From Promethearchaeota archaeon (GTDB lineage: Archaea > Asgardarchaeota > Lokiarchaeia > Sigynarchaeales > SOKP01): 21,850 bases of DNA. Below the pieces are notes generated by a model. The model searched no databases, had not been told where the DNA came from, and saw only the letters and a list, made by a program, of their open reading frames with translations. Below, piece by piece: positions 7,747 to 16,508 of this stretch. Location of the stretch: positions 1-21,850 of the forward strand of contig JAEOTV010000065.1 in the NCBI GenBank assembly GCA_016839635.1, in the 5' to 3' direction. The first letter of the stretch is position 1, and every line of letters begins with the position of its first letter. The translations under genes were made by a program, and so were the position numbers.

Positions 7747-8892
7747 ATGCAAGAAGTAGGAGATAATTTAATCTCTGTTCTTGTTGTAGGTCGTGATGGA
7801 TTAATAGTTGAAATTTTAACAATGGATTCTGAAAAATCAGAAGAAAAAAAATTTATTGGAGCATTCAGTTCTTTAGTTGAATTAGTGTTAAAAAAATTAA
7901 CTCAAGACTTTGATCTTGGAACTTTTGGTGCAGGAACGTTTGATACAGATAAATATAGGTTTATTTTTTGTGAGTCTGGATCTGATCATGTTTTAGTCTC
8001 CATTTTAAGTCATACTACATTGGTGGATGATGTATTTCCATATACTTATTTAACAGCCGATAAGGTAGCGAGGATTATAGATGGTGAATTACCAGTAAGC
8101 CCCGTGATACCAAAAATTAAAAGAGATACTGAAATTGAAAAAATTAAACGAAAAATGGAATATTACCATAGCAAACCTCATTCACCTAAATATGTCTATA
8201 AACTTTCTTTAATTGGGGATAATGGCGTCGGAAAAACAAGTATGTCTCAAAGATATGTTCACGGTATATTTAAAGCGGATTATAAAGCAACAATTGGAAC
8301 TTATATTTCTAAGAAAGAATGTGAATTTAAAGAATTGGGGACTTCCGTACGATTCATGATATGGGATTTAGCAGGACAAAGTCAATTCGAACGATTATGG
8401 CCGGATTATTTAACAGATTCTCGTGCAGGAATTATTGTTTATGACATAACAAGTAGAGAATCATTTGAAAATGTTAAGAAATGGTATGATATTATCAAAA
8501 GAGTCGCATTACCTCATATTGTATTAATTCTGGTTGGAAATAAAGTTGATCTAAATACTTCTAGAGTTGTAACGACTGAGGAAGGTATGGAATTGGCGAA
8601 AGAATTAGGTATCTATTACCTGGAGACTTCAGCAAAAACAAATGAAAATATTTACAATGTTTTTGAATGGATTGCACTTCAAATCATCAATATGAAGATT
8701 GATGAAGTAAAGGATACTTTATTTGACAAGCAAATAGAAGAAGGATCAAAATTTGTAATTTCCAGCCCTCAATTGAGAATATTGAACCAATATTTCATGA
8801 AACATTTGGATTATTGCATCGGAAGAAGTGATACAAAAGAGATTATTAAATATTTAGATATCTTAAAAGCGATAGAGAGAAATAAGTTATAA
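7747..8892 (+). CDS. Ras/Rab-like small GTPase with N-terminal Roadblock/LC7-like domain
   Basis: A 381-residue fusion. Residues ~1-115 have a Roadblock/LC7 or longin-like pattern: a strand with GRDGLIVEI, a long amphipathic helix, then strands around GTFGAGTF and HVLVSILS. Residues ~150-315 form a complete Ras-superfamily G domain: P-loop GDNGVGKT (157-164), switch I Thr182 in ATIGTY, DLAGQ (207-211) with the Ras-type catalytic Gln211, NKVD (265-268) and SAK (295-297). WDLAGQ replaces the WDTAGQ of eukaryotic Rabs. A helical tail of about 65 residues follows, without a prenylation cysteine, so membrane attachment is not evident. In Asgard archaea such GTPases are eukaryotic-signature proteins. 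Roadblock proteins elsewhere (for example bacterial MglB) act as GTPase partners, so the fusion may regulate itself or drive dimerisation. It lies 169 bases downstream of histidine kinase 1, with TATA-like ACATATATAG near 7703. Longin versus Roadblock cannot be settled by eye. Confidence 0.92.
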   Translation: MQEVGDNLISVLVVGRDGLIVEILTMDSEKSEEKKFIGAFSSLVELVLKKLTQDFDLGTFGAGTFDTDKYRFIFCESGSDHVLVSILSHTTLVDDVFPYTYLTADKVARIIDGELPVSPVIPKIKRDTEIEKIKRKMEYYHSKPHSPKYVYKLSLIGDNGVGKTSMSQRYVHGIFKADYKATIGTYISKKECEFKELGTSVRFMIWDLAGQSQFERLWPDYLTDSRAGIIVYDITSRESFENVKKWYDIIKRVALPHIVLILVGNKVDLNTSRVVTTEEGMELAKELGIYYLETSAKTNENIYNVFEWIALQIINMKIDEVKDTLFDKQIEEGSKFVISSPQLRILNQYFMKHLDYCIGRSDTKEIIKYLDILKAIERNKL

Positions 8893-8909
8893 AAAATTCT
8901 GAAATTAAT

Positions 8910-11804
8910 TTATATATCTATATAAAGAGCAGGTTTGAAAGGGATTGCTCTAACAGATCTATACTTAGGATCAAATTCAGAATTAATTATAATCTTGGAT
9001 TTTACTCGATTTTCAATATAAGATTTATATTGTTCAAGTAACTTTACTTCATCTATTTTTGGTGTCTTTTTTTCCCATATTCTATTCTTTAATTGACTCT
9101 TTATAAATGGAACAAGGTTCTTATTAGTCAAAAGTTCTTTTTCTTTTTTTAATTCAGACATGATTTCATCAAAATTATCCTTTTTTGAAAAAATGAGATC
9201 TATAACTTTATATTTCCATACGAGAGCCGTATATAAATAAATAGTATCTGATAGTTCCGATTTTACTATTTTCTTTATGTTGAAAATATCATCTATAACA
9301 TTAGAGATATAATTAAATTCAAGTTCGAGGCTATTATCAATATACTGTTTATTAAACTCTCCCCAAATTACTTTCGATATAAATCCTTCATTTCCTGCAA
9401 TTTCCCATAATTCTTCACATAAGTGAGGTATTGTTATGGAAAGGAGTTTTAACCAGTCCTTATAGATCAATTTACAGACTATTAAAAAATCTTTTGTATT
9501 ATCTGTATCTCTATGAAAATCCTGCATTAGATTAAAAATCTCATAGAATGCAGTTTGTAGATATCTCCTTATGTTAAATTCTTCCAATGCCTTTTCAGCT
9601 TCGATAAATTTCTTAATAATTTTAGAGAGCATAACCTGTGAATATTTAGAGTTAATATCTTCAATTTTAGAGTCTATATTTATTGAGTGCTTAATCCCTT
9701 CAGATATGAACGTATAAAATTTAGTTATATGATTTTTAACGGTTTCTATTTCTTTTTCTCTAAAATCCATATAAATTCCAAAATCTGCATGAGATATATA
9801 AAATCTAAATAAATCAGCAGAATACTTCTTTTGAATATCTGCCAGAGGGATTAGATTTCCTTTTGATTTACCCATTTTCTGTCCTTCTACATTAACTGGT
9901 TCGATTAAGCTAATAACTTTTGGCCAATGCTTCTCTGGGAATATAGCAACATGATGAAATATGAAGAAACTCAAATGATTAGAAATATGCATTATCGCAG
10001 TATGACGATGGTCAACTGGATACCAATAGAGAAATTCCTCTTGGAGTTCTCTAAGTATACTTTCATCTAGAGTTGTCTGTTTTGAAAGATTCTTTATATC
10101 TCCTTTTTCTAAAAATACAAAATCAAAGAATTCTACTGTTAATTGTTTTGGTTTAATTTGATATTTTTTAATTTTGTGTGAAATTGTATAGAATGCCATA
10201 TATATTGTTGAATCGCTTAGAGATTCTATTATCCACTCTTTATTGAACGGTAATTTTGTACCTAGCCCTCTTTTCCTAGCACAAGGTCTTTTTTCAAGCC
10301 AATTAAATATATTTTCAAAATTTAATCGATATTTGTCAGGTACAATTTTAATGTTATTAAGGCATTTAAATGCATTCCTTTTCCAATCTCCTGCATTAAA
10401 ATTAAGAAACCATTGATCTTTAAGAATAGAAACAATAACTTCGGCTCCACATTTACATCTAAGATTTCTAGTAATAGGAATATATAATTTGTCAGCCTTA
10501 TTTTCTTCAATTAAATCTTCTGAAACTTGTCTTGCAGCCTCACTAACCTTCATTCCTTGATATTTACCACATTTTTCATTAAGCACACCATTATAAAATT
10601 CATTTTTATAATTCTCGCTTGTTGCTTTATCTAGTTCTTCCTCATCGTTTTGAGATTCAACATTAAATCTCTCACAATATATTTTTGCGGGAAAATCCTT
10701 GAATCCCTTTAATTCAATAATTTGAATTGGATAAATTAATTCTACTTCTCTTTTATTCAATTTAAATTCTTCAATTAACCCCATATTTTTTTGTAAATCA
10801 ACTAACGCAATATAATCATAAGGAGCATGGGCAGGAACTGAATAAACTACTCCAGTGGCTATAGAAGTATCAACAAATTCTCCAGGTAAAATTGGGATTT
10901 CTTTAATTCCGTATACATCTCTAGCTTTTTTACCAATAATTTTACTTCCTTTAAAATTATTTAATACTTGAATCTCTTTATTTTGATTTTCTAATAAGTG
11001 TGTTGCCTCATTGGAGATAAACCATATCTCGCCATCTATACTAGCTTCAATATAATCTCCATCTGGATTTATCCATATATTTGTGACTCCATATATTGTT
11101 TCTGGCCTTAAAGTAGAAGCTACGAGAAATCCATCTTCAAATGGGAATTTAATACAGATAAATTCATTAATATTTAGGTCTAGTTCATCTCCACTCGCTA
11201 TATCATCCTCTCCGACAGCATTTCTATCTCTTGGACAATATAAAATTGGATATTCCCCCTTTTCAATATATCCTTTATCTTTTAAGCGAAAGTACTGCCA
11301 TTCAATGAGTTTATTGTAAATTTCATCTCCAGTTGTGAATTCTCTTCGCCAATCCAAACTCATTCCAATTGATTTAAAATCTAGCTTAATAGTGTTAGAG
11401 AAGTAGTTTACAATATTCCAAGGATCAACAAAAGATTTTACGGTTTCATTCACAACTTTCTGATCCTTAGTATGTAACGATACATATTCTTTCATCCGAG
11501 CTATTTGAATTTTATCACCCCTTTCTATAGAAGATGATATCGCTAAAACTGGGGTACCAGTTATGTGAAATGCCATTGGATATAACACATGATACCCTTT
11601 AGCCCGATAATATCTCGCAAATATATCTCCGTTAACAAAACTCCGCCCATGGCCAATATGAGTTGGACCTGAGGCATATGGATATGGAGAAGTGATAAAT
11701 TTTTTCTCTTTTTTCTTATCTGGATTTGCTTCGAATAGTTTTACTTGTTCCCACTTATTTTGCCATTTCTTTTCAATTTCTTGTGGATTATACAATTCTT
11801 TCAT
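8910..11804 (-). CDS. leuS: Leucyl-tRNA synthetase, archaeal type
   Basis: A class Ia synthetase that charges tRNA-Leu with leucine in the cytosol. Numbered from ATG 11804 (964 residues), typical for archaeal/eukaryotic LeuRS. HIGH is at 49-52 (GPTHIGHGR) and the second signature is KMGKS at 643-647 (GQKMGKSKGN). The CP1 editing domain keeps TLRPET (231-236) and a SVPAHAPYD block with the conserved aspartate, so proofreading looks intact. The archaeal LRCKCGAE...DQWFLNF and RKRGLGTKLPF segments are present. The C-terminal part is the archaeal tRNA-binding extension. Two ATGs further upstream (11825 and 11807) are in frame; 11804 is preferred because archaeal homologues begin with the equivalent of MKELYNPQEIEKKW. 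The gene is convergent with the GTPase gene, only 17 bases between stop codons, and divergent from histidine kinase 2. Confidence 0.97.
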   Translation of the reverse strand: MKELYNPQEIEKKWQNKWEQVKLFEANPDKKKEKKFITSPYPYASGPTHIGHGRSFVNGDIFARYYRAKGYHVLYPMAFHITGTPVLAISSSIERGDKIQIARMKEYVSLHTKDQKVVNETVKSFVDPWNIVNYFSNTIKLDFKSIGMSLDWRREFTTGDEIYNKLIEWQYFRLKDKGYIEKGEYPILYCPRDRNAVGEDDIASGDELDLNINEFICIKFPFEDGFLVASTLRPETIYGVTNIWINPDGDYIEASIDGEIWFISNEATHLLENQNKEIQVLNNFKGSKIIGKKARDVYGIKEIPILPGEFVDTSIATGVVYSVPAHAPYDYIALVDLQKNMGLIEEFKLNKREVELIYPIQIIELKGFKDFPAKIYCERFNVESQNDEEELDKATSENYKNEFYNGVLNEKCGKYQGMKVSEAARQVSEDLIEENKADKLYIPITRNLRCKCGAEVIVSILKDQWFLNFNAGDWKRNAFKCLNNIKIVPDKYRLNFENIFNWLEKRPCARKRGLGTKLPFNKEWIIESLSDSTIYMAFYTISHKIKKYQIKPKQLTVEFFDFVFLEKGDIKNLSKQTTLDESILRELQEEFLYWYPVDHRHTAIMHISNHLSFFIFHHVAIFPEKHWPKVISLIEPVNVEGQKMGKSKGNLIPLADIQKKYSADLFRFYISHADFGIYMDFREKEIETVKNHITKFYTFISEGIKHSINIDSKIEDINSKYSQVMLSKIIKKFIEAEKALEEFNIRRYLQTAFYEIFNLMQDFHRDTDNTKDFLIVCKLIYKDWLKLLSITIPHLCEELWEIAGNEGFISKVIWGEFNKQYIDNSLELEFNYISNVIDDIFNIKKIVKSELSDTIYLYTALVWKYKVIDLIFSKKDNFDEIMSELKKEKELLTNKNLVPFIKSQLKNRIWEKKTPKIDEVKLLEQYKSYIENRVKSKIIINSEFDPKYRSVRAIPFKPALYIDI

Positions 11805-11825
11805 CATAATCTTGATTTTTTTCAT

Positions 11826-12260
11826 TTTTTTCTAAATGTATTATTTTTTGAGTGAGCAACCACCTATGATCTCTTTCAATTAAATTTGTCAGCCAAGCGA
11901 ACAAATCCGTGAAAATTCAAAAGAAAAAGAGCATAAGGATTTGTTCTGCTCAAGATAGTAATAAAACTGCGTGTAAATCAACTAATAATGTTTTTTCCAT
12001 TAAATTCATCTTTACGGCAGTCTTATTTGAAATCATTCTTATAAAGAGTATATATGCTTTAATATTAAAATATTTCTAGGTGCTTGAATCAAATTTCATA
12101 CTTTTAGATTAATTGAAGATAAAGAGTGCATTTAATCTTATTGCGATAACTCGTTTTTAGAAAATAGTGCAAATTGTTAAATACATCCTCTTATTTCATT
12201 TTTTAGATATTAATATGAAATAATATAAATTTCAAGAAAGAAAACGGGGATAGGGATCTC
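11826..12260. other. 435-base non-coding spacer between leuS and histidine kinase 2
   Basis: This divergent spacer must hold both promoters. Toward leuS, AT-rich AAAATAATACA (about 11833-11845) is TATA-like. Toward kinase 2, the shared element TGTTAAATAC (12175-12184), a TATA-like TAATATAAAT (12221-12230) and purine boxes (12246-12256) lie just before the ATG. The segment 11860-11960 is less AT-rich and contains a short reverse-strand open frame that I do not accept as a gene. No tRNA-like fold, insertion sequence or long repeat was seen. Confidence 0.5.
12175..12184 (+). promoter_or_regulatory. Shared upstream element TGTTAAATAC, histidine kinase 2 copy
   Basis: This is identical over ten bases to 3970-3979 upstream of kinase 1, and the distance to the start codon is the same: it ends 77 bases before ATG 12261. 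A purine-rich Shine-Dalgarno-like box also ends eleven positions before the start in both genes (GGAG ending 4045, GGGGA ending 12250). This suggests homologous or co-regulated promoters. Confidence 0.45.
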
Positions 12261-15200
12261 ATGAAAAAGATTACAAAACAAAAGAATGTTGAACTAGAAT
12301 CCAAAAATAGCAATAACCTATGGCAAATTACTCTTGATGCAATGAGTGAGGCTGTTTTTCTAATTGATTTAGAGCACAAAATTCTTCAATGCAATAAAGC
12401 AACTTTAGCGCTTTTAGGAAAATCTGACTATAATGAAATCATAGGTCATCCTTGTGGAGAACTAGTGCACGGTACATCAGGATCAGTTGATTGGTGTCCT
12501 GTGAGAAGAATGTGGGAATCTGGCCATAAAGAGTCAGATATTCAATTATTAGAGGGTAAATGGGTGGAAATTTCTGGAGAACCTATTTTTAATGACGAAG
12601 GTGAGATATTTGGGGCCATTCATATAATAACTGATATTAATTCCCGAAAAAAAGCAGAAGATGCACTAAAAGAATCAGAACAACAGTATCTAACAATTCT
12701 TAATTCTTTAAATGATGCGATGCATGTAGCAGATAAAGATTTAAGGATTATATTCCAGAATCCTGCTATGATTCGATGGCTCGAAGAATTAAATTTATGT
12801 TCTAATAATCTAGGTAAATCTGTTTTTGAGGCATTTCCTTTCTTAGATTATAATAAAGTCGATAATGAATATGATGAAGTCTTTAAAAGTAGAAAACTTT
12901 TAATCAACACAGAAGCTACAAAACTATCTAACCAACTTGTATTTACTGAAACTTTAAAAATTCCGATTATACATCAGGGTGAAGTTAACAACGTTATTAC
13001 GATATTAAGAGATATTACCGATCAGAAGGAAGCTGAAGAAAAATTAAAAGTTTCTGAAGAAAAGTATAGAAATATTGTCAACAATTTAATGGATATTATT
13101 ATAATATTAGATTTAAAAGGGAATTTCCAATATATAAGTCCTCAAATCTATGATATTTCTGGATTTAAAGCCGAAGAGATTATTGGTAAAAGTGGATTCA
13201 AATTCATGCATCCTGATGATATGAAATATGCTGCAGAAGTTTTAAAAGAAGCAATCGAGAAAAAGAAGAAAATGTACATTGAATATCGTACAATCCATAA
13301 AGATGGACATTATATCAATGTGGCTGCTAGTGGTAGACTAATACATATTGAAGGTGAAAACAGAATTTTCGCAGTAGTAAGAGATATTTCTGATCAAAAA
13401 AGAGCAGAACAAAAATTAAAAGAATCAGAAGAAAAATATCGATATTTAATTGAAAATGCGTTAGAAGGAGTATGGGTTATAGATTCCAATGCTGATACCA
13501 TTTTAGTTAATCCTAGTATGGTAAATATTTTAGGTTATTCTGTTGAGGAAATGATTGGAAAATCTGTTTTTTCTTTTATAGATGAAAATCAAGCGAAGAA
13601 AACTGCAGCTCACCTAGAAAGACGAAAACAAGGAATTTCTGAAGAAAGAGATGCTGAGTTTATCCATAAGAATGGTAAAAAGGTTTATTTAAGAGTAAGA
13701 GCGACTCCCATTTTCAATAATGAAGGTATTTATGAAGGAACATACGCATTTCTAGCAGATATAACCCAGCGAAAAGTAGCGGAGAAAAAAATAAAGGAAT
13801 CTGAAGAAAAATACAGGCATATTTCTGAAAATGCTTATGATTTAATTACAATTTTTGACGAAAATTTCACTTATGAATATATTAATGAAAAACCTTATCT
13901 TAACTTACTCGGATATACTGCTGATGATTTGATAGGTAAAACTGGTATTGATTTCTTACATCCTGATGAAAAAGAGAAAATAATTGAGCAATTTAAAAAA
14001 GTTATCACTGAAGGAAGTGCATCAGTATTCGTACGACTAAAACATAAACTAGGACATTATATTTGGACAGATACTATTGGTACATTATTTTTTGATAAGG
14101 ATGGCAATCGAAAAGTAATTGCAATTACGAGAGATGTAACAGATAGAATTACTGCAGAGGAAGAATTAAAAAAATCTGAAGTGAAACATCGATTAATATT
14201 AGAAAAAGCAAACGATTTAATTTCAATATTAAATATAGACTTTAAACATGAATATATTAATGAACAAGCCTATATTAAATTGTTAGGATATACTAAGGAT
14301 GATTTAATTGGGCAGACACCTTTTATATTCTTACATCCTGATGATACACAAAAAGTTGCTAACATTTTAAGAGAGGGTTTTAATAAAGGAAGTGGAGAAA
14401 GTGTTTTTAGGTTTAAATGTAAAAGTGGTCAATATAAGTGGTTAGAAAGTAGGGGAACAACATTTTTTGATACAAAAAGGGAGAAAAAAGCATTAATTAT
14501 TTCTAGAGATATTAGTGAAAGCAGAGAAGCAGATCAAAGATTAAGAGAATCCGAAGACAAGTTCAGGACTATAACGGAACAATCTTTTATGGGAATTATA
14601 ATATTACAAGATGGAGTTTTTAAATATTTTAATGAGCAAGCAGCTAAGATGAATGGATATTCAATGAAAGAAATAAAAAATTGGAAACCGTTTGAATTTC
14701 AAAAACTTATTTATCCAGATGATAGAGAATTTGTTATGGAACAAGCGAGAAAAAAGCAAGCTGGTGACCCTGATGTTGTTTCTCATTATAAATATAGGAT
14801 TATAAAAAAAAATGGAGACGTAATTTGGGTTGAAAACTTTTCAAAAACTATAAACTATAGAGGAAAACCTGCTGATTTTGTGATGACAATTGATATTAGT
14901 GACAAGATAATAACTGAACAAAATTTGAAGGAATCTGAAGAAAAGTATCGATTAATATCGGAAAACACAGATGATTTAATTGTTGTATATAATGAAGATG
15001 GATTAGTAGAATATCTTAATGCGGAGACGCATTCAAGAGTTTTAGGTTATACTCTTAATAAATTCTTAGATAAATCTTTTAGAGATGTTATAGTACATGA
15101 AGATGATAGAGTTTTAGCAGACCGATCTGGAAGCGAAGGATTAGAAAAAGGAAATTTCCAATATCAATTTAGAATAAAACATTATAATGGATACTATCTT

Positions 15201-16409
15201 TGGTTTGAAGTTACAGGTAAAAAATTTGTAGATAATGATGGTAATAAAAAAATTCTCTGTGTTTCAAGAAATATTAATGAGAAAAAGCTAGCAGAGCAGA
15301 AAATTAAAGAATCTGAAAAAAATTTCAGAACAATAGCTGAACAGGCTTTTATAGGGACATTAATAATTCAAGAGGACAAAGTTGAGTATGTGAATAATGC
15401 CTTGCTGCAAATTTTTGAATTTTCTCATGATGAAATCAAAAATTGGAGAAAAATTGATTTAATCAAGCTAATCTATCCCGAAGATTTACAATATTTAAGG
15501 GAATCTCGCGAAAAATTGCGAGCTGGTGAATCAGACATAAAACAGTTTTATTCTTATAGAGTATTTACTAAATATGGGAAGATAAAATGGATTGATCAAT
15601 TCTCAAGGCCTATTATTTATCGAGGGAAACCTGCAGAATTAGTTACAATTATGGATATTACTGAAAAGAAAAAAGCCGAAGAGGAATTAATAAAACTAAA
15701 CAGTTTAAAATCAGAACTTCTTAGAAGGACTTCCCATGAGTTAAAAACTCCGCTTGTTTCAATAAAGGGGTTTTCTGAACTTTTATTAACTGTCCACAGA
15801 GAAAAATTAGATGATTATGTATTAGCTACTATTCGTGAAATAAAACTTGGATGTGAAAGGTTAGAAAATCTTATTCAAGATATTTTAAAAACAGCTGAAT
15901 TAGAATCCGAATCAGTTGAACTAAAAAAATCTGAAGAAGATTTATCATTTCTCATAAAATTATGTGTAAGGGAATTGCAGGGGTTAACCAGATTAAGAAA
16001 CCATGAAATAAATTTAGATATACATGATAAATTGATAACAAAATTTGAACCAGACCAAATTCATCTTGTTTTAAGTAATTTAATCAATAATGCTATAAAA
16101 TATACGCCATCGAATGGAAAAATTCAAATAAAATCTGCTATTACCGACGATTATATTCTAATTTCAATAGAGGATAATGGAATCGGAGTAACCAGCGAAG
16201 AGAAAAAAAGATTGTTTACTCAATTTGGAAAAATTGAACGATATGGACAAGGTCTTGATATAATTTCTGATGGTTCTGGATTAGGTTTGTTTATAACCAA
16301 AAAAATTATTGAATTGCATGGCGGAACAATAAGGGTTAAGTCAAAGGGGAGGAATAAGGGGTCTACCTTTTACTTTACTCTCCCAATAATTACTGATACT
16401 AAAGATTAA
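12261..16409 (+). CDS. Histidine kinase 2: cytosolic sensor with nine PAS domains
   Basis: A 1382-residue soluble kinase. Nine PAS domains lie at about 20-130, 138-256, 264-380, 390-506, 514-631, 640-755, 766-882, 894-1008 and 1018-1135. The HisKA helix has His1159 (TSHELKTPLVSIKG). The HATPase has an N-box at 1273-1277 (NLINNAIKY), G1 DNGIG at 1305-1309 and G2 GSGLGL at 1338-1343. PAS1 carries Cys44, Cys65 and Cys79 (GHPCGEL...DWCP), a cysteine pattern that could bind heme, a metal or a cluster. The kinase core closely matches histidine kinase 1, including the ATP-lid run FGKIERYG, so the two are paralogues. There is no membrane segment and no receiver or output domain, and no response regulator is nearby. 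ATG 12261 follows AGGGATCTC, a good ribosome-binding context. The aminotransferase gene follows after 99 bases but has its own promoter. Confidence 0.95.
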   Translation: MKKITKQKNVELESKNSNNLWQITLDAMSEAVFLIDLEHKILQCNKATLALLGKSDYNEIIGHPCGELVHGTSGSVDWCPVRRMWESGHKESDIQLLEGKWVEISGEPIFNDEGEIFGAIHIITDINSRKKAEDALKESEQQYLTILNSLNDAMHVADKDLRIIFQNPAMIRWLEELNLCSNNLGKSVFEAFPFLDYNKVDNEYDEVFKSRKLLINTEATKLSNQLVFTETLKIPIIHQGEVNNVITILRDITDQKEAEEKLKVSEEKYRNIVNNLMDIIIILDLKGNFQYISPQIYDISGFKAEEIIGKSGFKFMHPDDMKYAAEVLKEAIEKKKKMYIEYRTIHKDGHYINVAASGRLIHIEGENRIFAVVRDISDQKRAEQKLKESEEKYRYLIENALEGVWVIDSNADTILVNPSMVNILGYSVEEMIGKSVFSFIDENQAKKTAAHLERRKQGISEERDAEFIHKNGKKVYLRVRATPIFNNEGIYEGTYAFLADITQRKVAEKKIKESEEKYRHISENAYDLITIFDENFTYEYINEKPYLNLLGYTADDLIGKTGIDFLHPDEKEKIIEQFKKVITEGSASVFVRLKHKLGHYIWTDTIGTLFFDKDGNRKVIAITRDVTDRITAEEELKKSEVKHRLILEKANDLISILNIDFKHEYINEQAYIKLLGYTKDDLIGQTPFIFLHPDDTQKVANILREGFNKGSGESVFRFKCKSGQYKWLESRGTTFFDTKREKKALIISRDISESREADQRLRESEDKFRTITEQSFMGIIILQDGVFKYFNEQAAKMNGYSMKEIKNWKPFEFQKLIYPDDREFVMEQARKKQAGDPDVVSHYKYRIIKKNGDVIWVENFSKTINYRGKPADFVMTIDISDKIITEQNLKESEEKYRLISENTDDLIVVYNEDGLVEYLNAETHSRVLGYTLNKFLDKSFRDVIVHEDDRVLADRSGSEGLEKGNFQYQFRIKHYNGYYLWFEVTGKKFVDNDGNKKILCVSRNINEKKLAEQKIKESEKNFRTIAEQAFIGTLIIQEDKVEYVNNALLQIFEFSHDEIKNWRKIDLIKLIYPEDLQYLRESREKLRAGESDIKQFYSYRVFTKYGKIKWIDQFSRPIIYRGKPAELVTIMDITEKKKAEEELIKLNSLKSELLRRTSHELKTPLVSIKGFSELLLTVHREKLDDYVLATIREIKLGCERLENLIQDILKTAELESESVELKKSEEDLSFLIKLCVRELQGLTRLRNHEINLDIHDKLITKFEPDQIHLVLSNLINNAIKYTPSNGKIQIKSAITDDYILISIEDNGIGVTSEEKKRLFTQFGKIERYGQGLDIISDGSGLGLFITKKIIELHGGTIRVKSKGRNKGSTFYFTLPIITDTKD
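13800..14525 (+). repeat. Tandemly duplicated PAS modules inside histidine kinase 2 (PAS5 and PAS6)
   Basis: The two adjacent modules (about 13800-14153 and 14178-14525) are unusually alike. Both read NDLI or YDLI, then F-x-x-EYINE, LLGYT-x-DDLIG and FLHPD at matching positions, then an HY or QY followed by W and a GT-x-FFD turn. They are closer to each other than to the other PAS domains of the protein, which points to a recent in-gene tandem duplication. Confidence 0.6.
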
Positions 16410-16475
16410 ATTCTCATTTTCATCAACATTTTTATCTAAAACTCTTAAAACTTTTAATTGGTACCTTTATTATAT

Positions 16476-16487
16476 ATTTATATAAAT
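16476..16487 (+). promoter_or_regulatory. TATA box giving a probably leaderless aminotransferase mRNA
   Basis: ATTTATATAAAT is a near-ideal archaeal TATA box. Its centre (about 16482) is 27 bases before the ATG at 16509, the usual archaeal distance to the transcription start. No Shine-Dalgarno lies before the ATG, so transcription probably starts at or next to the start codon. Confidence 0.6.
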
Positions 16488-16508
16488 AGAATATAATTGT
16501 GAATTTAT

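Noticed and set aside
11083..11319. Forward-strand open frame inside leuS.
   Set aside because: It lies opposite the conserved CP1 editing segment of leuS, so it is a shadow of the real gene.
11787..11916. Short reverse-strand open frame (FTDLFAWLTNLIERDHRW...) overlapping the leuS start in another frame.
   Set aside because: About 42 codons, only a TTG start, no Shine-Dalgarno, and it overlaps leuS out of frame. The composition is slightly protein-like but there is no other support.
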